A DNA stretch of 64,000 bases from JASJBU01 sp039714735 (GTDB lineage Bacteria > Pseudomonadota > Gammaproteobacteria > Chromatiales > Chromatiaceae). Numbering within the stretch: position 1 is the first letter of the stretch; each line of letters opens with the position of its first letter. The translations under genes were made by a program, and so were the position numbers. Positions 8,405-16,606 of the stretch are shown here, in pieces. The notes beneath the pieces were generated by a model. It worked only from the letters and a program-made list of their open reading frames with translations. It had not been told where the DNA came from and did no database searches. The DNA lies in contig JBDLIT010000003.1 in NCBI GenBank assembly GCA_039714735.1, forward strand, positions 1-64,000, in the 5' to 3' direction.

Positions 8405-8764
8405 ATGGAACATAAATTCAGTAGAACCAATAAACCCGTTCTGAGCGCAGACACCAGCGAGATGGATGCTCTGTTCGCGAATGACGATGACATCGACCGC
8501 GCCTCCCGGTCGCTGAAGGCCATGTCCCACCCGTTGAGGTTGAAAATCCTCTGTACCCTGGGAGATGGAGAAGTCAGCGTACAGGATATCGTCGAGCAGG
8601 TTGGGACCTCTCAGAGTAATATCTCTCAACATCTGGCCATTCTGCGTGACAAGGGCATTCTAGCCTCACGCAAGGACGCCAACAGAGTCTACTATCGGGT
8701 CAGTGATTTCAGGACGCTGAAGCTGATTGGGATGATGCGTGAGGTCTTCTGCACCCACACATAG
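8405..8764 (+). CDS. ArsR-family repressor with SqrR/YgaV-type cysteine pair
   Basis: 119 residues with the winged-helix core of ArsR proteins: LKAMSHPLRLKILCTLGDG, then the recognition helix region SQSNISQHLAILRDKGI. It has exactly two cysteines, Cys50 (in LKILC) and Cys116 (REVFCTHT). Their 66-residue spacing equals that of Cys41/Cys107 in Rhodobacter SqrR, and both positions align with the cysteines of E. coli YgaV and BigR, which sense persulfide/sulfide or redox change through a tetrasulfide or disulfide bond. The first 30 residues are poorly conserved. A rhodanese gene follows 178 bases downstream. Function as a sulfide/persulfide-responsive repressor is inferred from the cysteine positions; targets are unknown. 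Confidence 0.85.
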   Translation: MEHKFSRTNKPVLSADTSEMDALFANDDDIDRASRSLKAMSHPLRLKILCTLGDGEVSVQDIVEQVGTSQSNISQHLAILRDKGILASRKDANRVYYRVSDFRTLKLIGMMREVFCTHT

Positions 8765-8942
8765 CTCGCGGCCCTTATATTAGGGTATCTCTCAGGCTAT
8801 CGATTGAACGTCTTGAAAACCGTTTGGTTGCGTTGACTCTAAAAAACTGCCTTGCGTTAGCGACCAGGCCTTAACCATGGCACGCGACTGTTATACACTC
8901 TCACCCCTTTATCCCATCTAATCACTTGCAACGAGGCTTTTC

Positions 8943-9362
8943 ATGCAACAACTCATCGAATTTACGATGAATCACTGGATCCTGGTGCTCTCTTTCCTGA
9001 TTATCGGCGGGTTGCTGATTTTTAATCTGTTACAGGGGACCAAAGGCAGTCTGGACCCGCATGGCGCCACTGAATTGATCAATCACCAGGATGCTGTAGT
9101 GGTAGATGTACGCCCGGCCGCCGATTTTCACAAGGGACATATTATCAGCGCCATCAATATCCCGATAAACGGCTTTAAAAACCAGATTAACAGCCTCCAC
9201 AAACATAAAGAGCAACCGATCATCATCAGTTGCCGCTCCGGTTCACAATCCCAGGCTGCCTGTCAGCAACTGAAAAAAGGGGGCTTTGAGCAGGTATTCA
9301 ACCTCCGCGGTGGGATTCTGGCCTGGCAAAGCGCAAACCTTCCCGTTACCAGAAAGAAATAA
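8943..9362 (+). CDS. yibN: Membrane-anchored rhodanese (YibN-like sulfurtransferase)
   Basis: 139 residues: an N-terminal membrane helix at about 12-30 (WILVLSFLIIGGLLIF) followed by one rhodanese domain (VVVDVRPAADFHKGHI, then the active-site loop ISCRSGSQS with catalytic Cys97). Such proteins carry persulfide on the loop Cys; the partner is unknown. It precedes secB by 18 bases, as yibN does in E. coli. ATG 8943 follows a weak GAGG (acgaggctttt). The nearby two-cysteine ArsR gene points to reactive-sulfur handling, although the yibN-secB linkage is also found where no such regulator is present. Confidence 0.9.
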   Translation: MQQLIEFTMNHWILVLSFLIIGGLLIFNLLQGTKGSLDPHGATELINHQDAVVVDVRPAADFHKGHIISAINIPINGFKNQINSLHKHKEQPIIISCRSGSQSQAACQQLKKGGFEQVFNLRGGILAWQSANLPVTRKK

Positions 9363-9380
9363 CCAAAGGAATCCAATAAC

Positions 9381-9863
9381 ATGACTGAAGAAGCCAAGCA
9401 GGAAGAACACAAACGCGAATTCGCACTCCAACGCATCTACACCAAGGACATCTCCTTCGAAACACCCAACTCCCCCGCGATTTTTCAAAAGGAGTGGAAA
9501 CCGGAATCCAGCGTCAACCTGAATACAGAAGTCAAAAAACTGGCTGACGCCGTATATGAGGTTATGCTGACTGTCACCATCACGACCAAGACAGCAGAAC
9601 AGACCGCATATCTCGCAGAGGTCAAACAGGGTGGGATATTCGCCATCAACGGCTTTCCCGATCAGGAGATGGGACCAATGCTCGGCTCATACTGCCCGAA
9701 TCTGCTGTTCCCCTATGTTCGTGAGGTGGTCTCAGACCTTGTTACCAAGGGCAGCTTTCCGCAGCTGGTGCTGCAACCGGTCAATTTTGATGCGCTCTAT
9801 GCTCAGCATCAGCAGGAACTATCCAACAAAATGGCTGAAGAGCAAGCCAGCGCAAAGCACTAG
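9381..9863 (+). CDS. secB: Protein-export chaperone SecB
   Basis: 160 residues. SecB is a tetrameric cytosolic chaperone that keeps preproteins unfolded and hands them to SecA. Family blocks visible are FALQRIYTKDISFETPNSP, FQKEWKPE, LTVTITTK, AYLAEVKQGGIF, LGSYCPNLLFPYVRE and FPQLVLQPVNFDALY. AAAGGAATCC precedes the ATG. The stop codon shares its last base with the GTG start of gpsA, so the pair is coupled. Order yibN-secB-gpsA is conserved in gammas. Confidence 0.97.
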   Translation: MTEEAKQEEHKREFALQRIYTKDISFETPNSPAIFQKEWKPESSVNLNTEVKKLADAVYEVMLTVTITTKTAEQTAYLAEVKQGGIFAINGFPDQEMGPMLGSYCPNLLFPYVREVVSDLVTKGSFPQLVLQPVNFDALYAQHQQELSNKMAEEQASAKH

Positions 9864-10864
9864 TGAGCAGTCAGGCCTCCATTGCTGTACTGGGTGCGGG
9901 CTCCTGGGGCACCGCACTGGCTATCCTGCTCAGTCGAAATGGACTGGATGTACGGCTTTGGGGCATGCCGGATGAGATTGCACGACTCATCCAGGACAGA
10001 CAGAACAAGCAGTATCTGCCTGACATCGACTTTCCGGAGACCTTGACGCCAGTAGCTGATCTGGCAACAGTACTGCATGGCGTGGATGAAGTGCTCATTG
10101 TGGTGCCCAGTCATGCATTCCGCTCCGTCACTCAGGCCATCGCTCCTCTGCTGACCACAGACGCAGGCATCTCATGGGCAACCAAAGGTTTTGAACCCGG
10201 CGCCCAACGATTGCTCTCCGATGTGGCTGCGGAAATCCTGCCGGCACGCAATCTAGCGGTAATATCCGGACCCACCTTTGCCGGTGAGGTAGCCAGGGGC
10301 CTTCCGACCGCAGTTACGGTTGCCTCTGATTCCCTCCAGCACGCTGAAAAACTCGCCGATTATCTTCATGCGCCTTGGTTTCGAGCCTATACCAGCAACG
10401 ATATGATTGGCGTTCAGGTAGGCGGGGCAAGTAAAAATGTCCTGGCCATTGCCGCCGGTATCGCCGATGGCCTTGGCTTCGGCGCCAACACCCGGGCAGC
10501 GCTTATCACCCGCGGTCTCACGGAGATCATGCGTCTGGGCACCAGATTGGGTGGCCACACAGAGACATTCATGGGCCTGGCCGGCCTGGGTGATCTGGTG
10601 CTCACCTGTACCGACAATCAATCTCGCAACCGCCGCATGGGACTCGCCCTCGCGAAAGGGCTGACCATCGAAGAAGCCCGCCAGGAGATCGGCCAGGAGG
10701 TGGAAGGAATACATACCGCACAGGAGGTCTATAAACTTTCACGGAAATATGCGGTGGAAATGCCTATCTCAGAGCAGGTCTACCATGTTCTGTTTGAAGG
10801 CCTGAGTCCGAAACAGGCGGTGCATAATCTGCTGGACAGGCGGCAAAAGGCGGAGAACGGTTAA
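9863..10864 (+). CDS. gpsA: Glycerol-3-phosphate dehydrogenase [NAD(P)+]
   Basis: 333 residues. It reduces dihydroxyacetone phosphate to sn-glycerol-3-phosphate for phospholipid synthesis. The Rossmann motif is VLGAGSWGTALAILL near the N-terminus; then WATKGFEPG, ISGPTFAGEVARGLPTA, the catalytic Lys in VGGASKNVLAIAAGIADG, and GLGDLVLTC with NRRMG. The start is GTG overlapping the secB stop by one base; no ATG fits the family start. A 237-bp palindromic element begins directly after the stop codon. Unlike E. coli, no cysE follows. Confidence 0.97.
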   Translation: MSSQASIAVLGAGSWGTALAILLSRNGLDVRLWGMPDEIARLIQDRQNKQYLPDIDFPETLTPVADLATVLHGVDEVLIVVPSHAFRSVTQAIAPLLTTDAGISWATKGFEPGAQRLLSDVAAEILPARNLAVISGPTFAGEVARGLPTAVTVASDSLQHAEKLADYLHAPWFRAYTSNDMIGVQVGGASKNVLAIAAGIADGLGFGANTRAALITRGLTEIMRLGTRLGGHTETFMGLAGLGDLVLTCTDNQSRNRRMGLALAKGLTIEEARQEIGQEVEGIHTAQEVYKLSRKYAVEMPISEQVYHVLFEGLSPKQAVHNLLDRRQKAENG

Positions 10865-10865
10865 A

Positions 10866-11102
10866 CCTAGATTTCTCAGTTGACCGCTCCATTCTAGTGT
10901 TAACGAGTTGAAATTGTGTTTGTTTTGTTCACTAGACACCTTCACCCACTGGGTGAATTACGCTACGGGGTAGATTGCACGTTTGTGGCGGCGCATGTCT
11001 GCGTTACAACTCCTTGGAATAGAATAACTATTCCGCGTCATTGTGCCTTAACCTGCACCACCCCAAACGCACACTCTACCCCATCCAACTGAGGATTCTA
11101 GG
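10866..11102. repeat. 237-bp palindromic MITE-like element, copy 1
   Basis: The ends are inverted: cctagatttctcagttga at the left and, reversed, cctagaatcctcagttgg at the right, both flanked by TTAA-type bases. The inside holds a 19-bp palindrome GGAATAGAATAACTATTCC at 11016-11034 and a small hairpin cacccactgggtg. Copy 2 at 61035-61271 has exactly the same length, the inner palindrome at the same offset, and by eye roughly 80-85% identity. No protein is encoded. It begins directly behind gpsA. It could be a non-autonomous mobile element or a structured repeat with a transcriptional role. Confidence 0.8.
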
Positions 11103-11136
11103 TTAACCCAGGGCATTTTTTCGCCATCACGCCACT

Positions 11137-11601
11137 TTATCTGGCGCCGGCATATCCGGTCTGCCGCCAGGCTTCGTAAAGAATCACGGACACTGCATTT
11201 GAAAGGTTCAGACTCCTGCTTTCCGGCAGCATCGGTATTCGCAGTAGAGAATCAGGCTCAAGCCGGGCTAACAATGACTCAGGCAGGCCCCTGCTTTCCG
11301 GCCCGAAGAGTAAGGCATCACCAGATTCAAAGTTGGCGTCTGCATAAAAGCGCTTACCTTTCGTGCTACAGGCATAGAGGTGTTTCGGCGCGTGCTGTTG
11401 CAGAAAATCGTCGAGTGAATCATGCTCCCGCAGATCAGCCCATTCGTGGTAGTCAAGACCTGCCCGTCTCAAACGCTTATTATCCAGTTCGAATCCAAGT
11501 GGGCGGATCAGGTGTAAACTACTGCCAGTATTTGCACATAAGCGTATGATATTCCCTGTATTCGGTGGTATTTCCGGTTCGAAAAGCACGATATTGAACA
11601 T
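11137..11601 (-). CDS. trmL: tRNA (cytidine(34)-2'-O)-methyltransferase
   Basis: 154 residues, a compact SPOUT-fold methyltransferase that methylates the 2'-O of the wobble base of certain tRNA-Leu species. Motif 1 is FEPEIPPNTGNIIRLCANTG; the knot region contains LFGPESRGLP, LRIPMLPESRSLNLSNAVSVILYEAWRQ. It is convergent with gpsA, with the 237-bp element between them, as trmL is near gpsA in E. coli. Length and all motifs are normal. Confidence 0.96.
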   Translation of the reverse strand: MFNIVLFEPEIPPNTGNIIRLCANTGSSLHLIRPLGFELDNKRLRRAGLDYHEWADLREHDSLDDFLQQHAPKHLYACSTKGKRFYADANFESGDALLFGPESRGLPESLLARLEPDSLLRIPMLPESRSLNLSNAVSVILYEAWRQTGYAGAR

Positions 11602-11788
11602 CCAGTTACCTTTTATTAACGTTTTAAACGACAGCCCTGAAGTCTATTGCATCCTGATATGGAATCATTCCTTTTCTCGATCCCTCAATAATCAGTCACT
11701 CGCGGCCGCTAACACGCTTAGCCCATTGATGAACTGAACCTTGTGGGGCCGCTGCTGTAGACATCTTTGGCGAATATGGAACAACAAT

Positions 11789-12757
11789 ATGCCTGACACC
11801 AATCAATCTCCCCTGAACATCGAGTTCTGCGGTATGCCGTTCAACACGCCCATCGTGTTGCTCTCAGGTTGCGTGGGATTTGGTGAAGAGTACACACGGG
11901 TAAAGGGTTTCAGCAACCGGCAGACGGGCGCAGTCTGTCTGAAGGGAACCACGCAGGAACCCCGGCTTGGGAATCAACCCCACCGAATCTATGAAACACC
12001 CTCCGGCATGCTGAATGCCATCGGCCTGCAGAATCCGGGAGTCGATAAGGTGGTTGATGAAATACTTCCCACTCTGGATTTCAGTGAAACGCATTTTATT
12101 GCAAACGTCTCCGGCTCCACAGTGGATGAGTACTACGAAGTCACTCGCCGTTTTGATGATTCCCCAATCGATGCCATCGAGATCAACATCTCCTGTCCCA
12201 ATGTCAAAGAGGGTGGGGTCGCCTTCGGCAATGATCCCGCGATGTCCGCCAAGGTCGTCGAGGCTTGCCGCAAGGCGACCCGTAAACCTCTGATCACCAA
12301 ACTCTCGCCCAACCAAACCGATATAGCCACCAATGCAAAGGGTTGTATCGAGGCCGGCAGTGATGCCTTTTCCGTGATCAATACCCTGATGGGAATGGCC
12401 ATCGATATCGAGAGCCGCGTCCCGATCCTCGGGAATAACCAGGGAGGCCTCTCCGGACCGGCTATCAAACCGGTTGCCCTGCTCAAGGTCCATCAGGTCC
12501 ATCAGGTCTGCAGGGATCACAACATACCCATCATTGGTCAAGGCGGCATCACTACCGCGGAGGATGCCCTGGAATTTATTATTGCCGGGGCGCATGCCAT
12601 CGGTGTGGGCACCGCGCTGTTCTATGATCCCCTGATCTGTCAGAAGATCAATGCGGGAATCCTCGACTATCTGTCCCGGCATGACCTGCCATCCGTTGAT
12701 CATCTGGTCGGCACTCTTCAACTCCACCAACCAAAACTTCCAAAATGTGGTTGTTAA
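11789..12757 (+). CDS. pyrD: Dihydroorotate dehydrogenase, class 1 (1B-like)
   Basis: 322 residues from ATG 11789 (GGA eight bases before); an in-frame codon at 11741 would add 16 atypical residues. It oxidises dihydroorotate to orotate in pyrimidine synthesis with FMN. Seen: LSGCVGFGEEY, KGTTQEPRLGNQPHRIYE, NAIGLQNPG, INISCPNVKEGG with the class-1 active-site Cys, and the FMN-phosphate segment GQGGITTAEDALEFIIAGA. Class 1B enzymes use a PyrK partner and NAD; no pyrK is in the window. Most gammaproteobacteria use the membrane class 2 enzyme, so this form is somewhat unusual. It is followed 21 bases later by the HDOD gene. Confidence 0.9.
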   Translation: MPDTNQSPLNIEFCGMPFNTPIVLLSGCVGFGEEYTRVKGFSNRQTGAVCLKGTTQEPRLGNQPHRIYETPSGMLNAIGLQNPGVDKVVDEILPTLDFSETHFIANVSGSTVDEYYEVTRRFDDSPIDAIEINISCPNVKEGGVAFGNDPAMSAKVVEACRKATRKPLITKLSPNQTDIATNAKGCIEAGSDAFSVINTLMGMAIDIESRVPILGNNQGGLSGPAIKPVALLKVHQVHQVCRDHNIPIIGQGGITTAEDALEFIIAGAHAIGVGTALFYDPLICQKINAGILDYLSRHDLPSVDHLVGTLQLHQPKLPKCGC

Positions 12758-12778
12758 GCTATCAGGACGTATAACACT

Positions 12779-14038
12779 ATGGAGAGTTCATCTCTGCAAC
12801 CAAGCCCCGAAATCCTGGCCAAGCTGAATCCAATGAATGGGCTCAGCGGAGTTCAGCTACAATTGCTCGCCCAAACACTGCAAATACATTCGGCGCCCAA
12901 GGGCGGGGTACTCATGCAACTGGGTGATACCGCAGATTTCAGTCTCTATCTGCTGAAAGGCCGGATACAGTTACGCTCATCGGATGAGCGCCACTTGGAA
13001 ATTGCTGAACATTCGCCCCAGGCAATGGGTCCGATAGCCAACCTCATACCACGCCGCTATGAAGTTTCAGCACTGACACCCGTCGATTATCTGCTGGTGG
13101 ATAATCAACTTCTGAAAGGTTTATTTGCGTCTCAGACCGCCGGGATCACCGCAACAGAAATCTATACTCAAGAGAACCCTCAAACTCGGGATGAAACCGA
13201 AAGTCTACTCTCACAGGCGCTGTCAGAAGATTTGGGAAATGACTGCCTGAGCCTGCCCAGTCTGCCTGATGTCGCCATTCGGGTCGGCCAGGCCATGAGA
13301 GATGAAACAACCAACGCACAAAAGCTGGCGCATATCATCCAAACAGATCCCGCCATCACTACTAAACTGATTCGCGCCGCGAACAGCCCGCTGTACGCAG
13401 GCGTCTCGAAAGTCGACTCGTGCAAGGAGGCCGTGGTCAGGCTCGGCTCCGACACAACCCACAAACTGGTGCTCACATTCGCTCTGCGGGAACTCTTTAA
13501 TGCACATTCAAGCGTATTGAAAAGCCGAATGCAGCAGTTGTGGGAGCATAGCATCAAGGTCAGCGCCATCTGTTATGTGCTGGCAAAACTGTCAAAGCAA
13601 TTCAATGCGGAACATGCCCTGCTAGCCGGACTACTGCATGATATCGGTGTTGTAGCCATCCTCAGTTATGCGGATCGCTTTCCTGATGTGGCCAATAACG
13701 AGCAAGAGCTAAACTCTGTGATTCAAGACATGCGTGGACCCATCGGTGTACAGATTCTGCAGGCTTGGGATTTCATGGAAGATCTGGTGACCGTTGCCAA
13801 AGAGGCGGAAAACTGGCAGCGAGACAACGATGGACCCGCCGATTACGCAGACTTGGTGATCATCGCCCAACTGCACTGCTTCATCGGTTCTACGATGACG
13901 CAGGATCTGCCCGGCCTGGATCAGGTGCCCGCGTTCAAAAAGCTGGGGATCGGTGAACTCTCTCCAAGAATGAGCATAAAAATCCTCGACCTGGCGGAAG
14001 AGAAGATTGCTCGCGCCGAATCGCTACTCAGGTCCTAA
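12779..14038 (+). CDS. Cyclic-nucleotide-binding + HDOD signalling protein
   Basis: 419 residues. Residues about 20-125 form a cNMP-binding-like beta-roll (LQIHSAPKGGVLMQLGDTAD, YLLKGRIQLRSSDERH), and residues about 155-360 an HDOD domain (LPSLPDVAIRVGQAMRDE, IIQTDPAITTKLIRAANSPLY, EAVVRLGSDTTHKLVL, AGLLHDIGVVAIL). HDOD domains are HD-related, usually lack a full catalytic set, and act as signalling scaffolds. The arginine-containing phosphate cassette of true CRP-type cAMP pockets is not evident, so the ligand is unknown. Cytosolic; possibly co-transcribed with pyrD. It converges on the AI-2E gene with only 21 bases between. Confidence 0.85.
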   Translation: MESSSLQPSPEILAKLNPMNGLSGVQLQLLAQTLQIHSAPKGGVLMQLGDTADFSLYLLKGRIQLRSSDERHLEIAEHSPQAMGPIANLIPRRYEVSALTPVDYLLVDNQLLKGLFASQTAGITATEIYTQENPQTRDETESLLSQALSEDLGNDCLSLPSLPDVAIRVGQAMRDETTNAQKLAHIIQTDPAITTKLIRAANSPLYAGVSKVDSCKEAVVRLGSDTTHKLVLTFALRELFNAHSSVLKSRMQQLWEHSIKVSAICYVLAKLSKQFNAEHALLAGLLHDIGVVAILSYADRFPDVANNEQELNSVIQDMRGPIGVQILQAWDFMEDLVTVAKEAENWQRDNDGPADYADLVIIAQLHCFIGSTMTQDLPGLDQVPAFKKLGIGELSPRMSIKILDLAEEKIARAESLLRS

Positions 14039-14059
14039 CCCACTAGGCAGAGTAACTTA

Positions 14060-15103
14060 TCACTCTCGGCAATTTTCATTCTGGCCCAGCATCAAAGAGA
14101 TAGCCCGTGTCTCATCATTGCTGTCGAGAATAATCTTCATTGTCATGGTCAGGGGCACCGAGAGAAACATGCCGACAGGCCCAAGCACCCAGCCCCAAAA
14201 AACCAGTGAGACGAATACGATCAATGGCGAAAGGCCAAGTCCCCGGCCCATAAAACGGGGCTCTATCAGGTTGCCCACCAGGCCGTTGATAACCAGATAA
14301 AGCACCCCAGCCCAAAGAGCCGTCCATGGTCCTAACTGGATCCAGGCAAGCAGCACTGCCGGCACCGCTGCGATAATCGAGCCGATATTCGGCACATAAT
14401 TAAACAGAAAGGCTAACAAGCCCCAGAGCACCGGGTAGTCCACATCGAGCATCCACAGCCCGATGGAAACCAACATACCGGTCAATAAGCTGGTGCTGGT
14501 CTTGATCATCATGTACTGCTTGATGCTTGAGGTGATCGCCTCAATGCGTGCAACCGAGCTTGCCGGGTCTGATGAAATGGCCAGAAGCTTGGCCTGAAAC
14601 CCTGCGGCTTCGACCAGAATGAAGATTACCGTAATCAGGATAAACAGCGCCTGAGTCAACACATTACCCAGACCACTGAGTAAATTACCCGCCAGGGCCA
14701 TGGCCTTACCCGGGTTCAGATAGGCCAGCAAAGTCGCTTCATCGAAGATGACCCCATAGCCTTGCAAGAGGACCAACAAACCGTGACTTTGGGTGGTAAG
14801 ACGTTCCTGATACTTGGGCAGATTATCCGTAAAGTCGTGCAGCGAACCGCCTATCATCCAGCCTAGCACCAAGCCAACCAGCACAATACCAAGCACAACA
14901 ATGAGCATCGACAGCCATTCCGGCAGGCCCCTGGATTGCAGAAAGAACAAGGGTGGAGCGGCTATCACTGCGATAAACAGCGACAATAAAAAAGGCACCA
15001 GGAGTGGCTTGGCCGCCTGCATCCCGGCCACCAGAATCACAAAAGCGGCCAGCACCAACAGGAAACGGGTTGCTGATGAGAGGTTATTGACCGGCTGATT
15101 CAA
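14060..15103 (-). CDS. AI-2E family inner-membrane transporter (PerM-like)
   Basis: 347 residues, a polytopic membrane protein with paired helices at the N-terminus (FLLVLAAFVILVAGM, LLVPFLLSLFIAVIAAPPL), further pairs at about 65-90, 145-165, and a C-terminal bundle containing the family blocks YPVLWGLLAFLFNYVPNIGS and LIEPRFMGRGLGLSPLIVF. The family (UPF0118) includes the TqsA autoinducer-2 exporter but most members transport unknown substrates. It is the last gene of a minus-strand run cysC-lipoprotein-permease, so may be co-transcribed with them. Confidence 0.9.
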   Translation of the reverse strand: MNQPVNNLSSATRFLLVLAAFVILVAGMQAAKPLLVPFLLSLFIAVIAAPPLFFLQSRGLPEWLSMLIVVLGIVLVGLVLGWMIGGSLHDFTDNLPKYQERLTTQSHGLLVLLQGYGVIFDEATLLAYLNPGKAMALAGNLLSGLGNVLTQALFILITVIFILVEAAGFQAKLLAISSDPASSVARIEAITSSIKQYMMIKTSTSLLTGMLVSIGLWMLDVDYPVLWGLLAFLFNYVPNIGSIIAAVPAVLLAWIQLGPWTALWAGVLYLVINGLVGNLIEPRFMGRGLGLSPLIVFVSLVFWGWVLGPVGMFLSVPLTMTMKIILDSNDETRAISLMLGQNENCRE

Positions 15104-15118
15104 ATTAACCGGACTGCA

Positions 15119-15517
15119 TCACTTGAAGACTGGGAGCGGGCTTTGCAGTGTCCATTGCTCAGTCTCTTCATCATATTCCCAGATCTGTTGATCCAACAAC
15201 TCCCTGACACTTTGACTGGACTCGTGGACATACTGAATCAATACAGCCTGCAACGCCTTTATCTCACTCACCTGCGTAGGACCCTGTATGACTTCATAGT
15301 GGATGATGCGTAGATCTTTGCTCCTGGTAGGGCTGAATTTCGAAACATCATCTGAAGCAAAACTCTGAGCCTGTTGCATGGAGCCCCAGCGCAGAGTTGC
15401 TTCATATTTTCTCAGGGTTTCCACCAGAAAAGCAGCCTGCCTCTTTTCACCCAATGTCTGGCAGCCGGTTAAAGACCAGAGAAGTAAGGAAAGGAGGACA
15501 AATCTCATGAAAGTCAT
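15119..15517 (-). CDS. Small predicted lipoprotein of unknown function
   Basis: 132 residues with a lipoprotein signal: hydrophobic MRFVLLSLLLWS then the lipobox LTGC, placing the lipid-modified Cys at residue 19. The mature part has about 110 residues rich in Gln, Glu and Trp, ending QWTLQSPLPVFK, and looks like a small alpha/beta fold of the NTF2-like kind, but I do not recognise a family with certainty. AGGAGG lies nine bases before the ATG at 15517, a very good ribosome site. It sits between cysC (41 bases upstream) and the AI-2E permease. Confidence 0.7.
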   Translation of the reverse strand: MTFMRFVLLSLLLWSLTGCQTLGEKRQAAFLVETLRKYEATLRWGSMQQAQSFASDDVSKFSPTRSKDLRIIHYEVIQGPTQVSEIKALQAVLIQYVHESSQSVRELLDQQIWEYDEETEQWTLQSPLPVFK

Positions 15518-15558
15518 TCGAGCATTCCTCCTTCTCCCTCACTCATGATCGGTAACCT

Positions 15559-16167
15559 TTAGACAACCCGAGTGGGGATAATCCCGCGTTCCTCGAGAGC
15601 CTGAATCATTTGTGCAACTGACTCTTCCAGGGTGTCCTGTTCCGTATCGACCACTATTTCAGCCTTTAACGGTGGTTCGTACGGTGAGGATATGCCGGTG
15701 AATTCCGGAATTTCGCCTGCTCTGGCCCGTTTATATAAGCCCTTCACATCCCGCTCTTCGCATTTGTCCAGCGAACATTTGACATAAACCTCAATAAAGT
15801 CCCCGTGTGGAAACAATCCCCTGGCGCGGTCACGGTCTTCGCGGATAGGTGAGATAAAAGCCGTGAGCGAAATGACCCCGGCATCCACAAAGAGTTTACC
15901 CATCTCACCGATACGGCGGATGTTCTCGGTACGATCCTCGACACTGAAACCGAGGTCACCGCAAAGTCCATGGCGCACATTGTCCCCATCGAAAACATAG
16001 GTCCGACAACCTCGCTGGTGCAGCTCCTCTTCAAGCGCATGGGCAATCGTGGATTTACCAGACCCGGAGAGACCGGTAAACCACAGCAGTTTCGATCTGT
16101 GCGTATTGAGTTTTTCTCTGCGATCACGGGTGACTGTTGCGTGATGCCAAACGATATTGCTATCCAT
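15559..16167 (-). CDS. cysC: Adenylylsulfate kinase
   Basis: 202 residues. It phosphorylates APS to PAPS with ATP in sulfate activation. Visible: the P-loop GLSGSGKSTIA, YVFDGDNVRHGLCGDLGFS (APS-binding), RENIRR-like ENIRRIGEMGKLF, TAFISPIREDRDRAR, and KGLYKRARAGEIPEFTGISSPYEPP. The length is that of a single-domain kinase. cysD/cysN are not in the window, so PAPS may serve sulfation (for example of polysaccharides or lipids) as well as assimilation. First gene of a minus-strand run with the lipoprotein and AI-2E genes. Confidence 0.96.
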   Translation of the reverse strand: MDSNIVWHHATVTRDRREKLNTHRSKLLWFTGLSGSGKSTIAHALEEELHQRGCRTYVFDGDNVRHGLCGDLGFSVEDRTENIRRIGEMGKLFVDAGVISLTAFISPIREDRDRARGLFPHGDFIEVYVKCSLDKCEERDVKGLYKRARAGEIPEFTGISSPYEPPLKAEIVVDTEQDTLEESVAQMIQALEERGIIPTRVV

Positions 16168-16606
16168 CTATTAATCCTTCTGAATAAAGGCCACAAAAAA
16201 GAACTTCCATTCGGTTAAGTGTGAAATCCTATCAACTGTGTTGCGGCTAAAGTTAGAGATTCTGAATATTTCCACAGGATACGGCAAACGGGCCAACTCT
16301 TTTGTCATTTCAATTGACGAGCCATATCGATACCTTCCGTATCAAAAAACCAATGACGCTTATCCCACCTTAGAACCCGGCTTGTCTGGTGATTCATTAT
16401 CAATCCAGGAAAGCCTTAGGAATTATAATTGTACTATAAAGTAGGCGTTGACATGGACTTAACATCACTATCTGCACAATGCAGATGCACGGCTTCTCCC
16501 CTGATACAAGACACAAAGGTTGCAAGAACTGAGAGAGACTAAACAAACACTGATCTCAAATCGCTGATAGAATGTCGACTGTTCAGTAGTGGTTTGGCAA
16601 TTCAAA
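16168..16606. other. Divergent intergenic region, cysC / TraB-family gene
   Basis: About 440 bases with no convincing gene. TTGACA at 16448-16453 is a perfect -35-like hexamer. The inverted repeat ATCTGCA-CAA-TGCAGAT at 16470-16486 lies just behind it, where a -10 box or operator would be; no good -10 is visible. AATTGTACTATAAAG near 16427-16441 is another AT-rich promoter-like stretch. The short open frame at 16238-16444 has no sign of coding. Confidence 0.4.

Noticed and set aside
11864..12730. 288-codon open frame on the minus strand opposite pyrD
   Set aside because: It is the mirror of a well-conserved pyrD frame and has no motif of its own.
16238..16444. Small 68-codon gene between cysC and the TraB-family gene
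   Set aside because: No ribosome site, no similarity visible and base usage like intergenic DNA.
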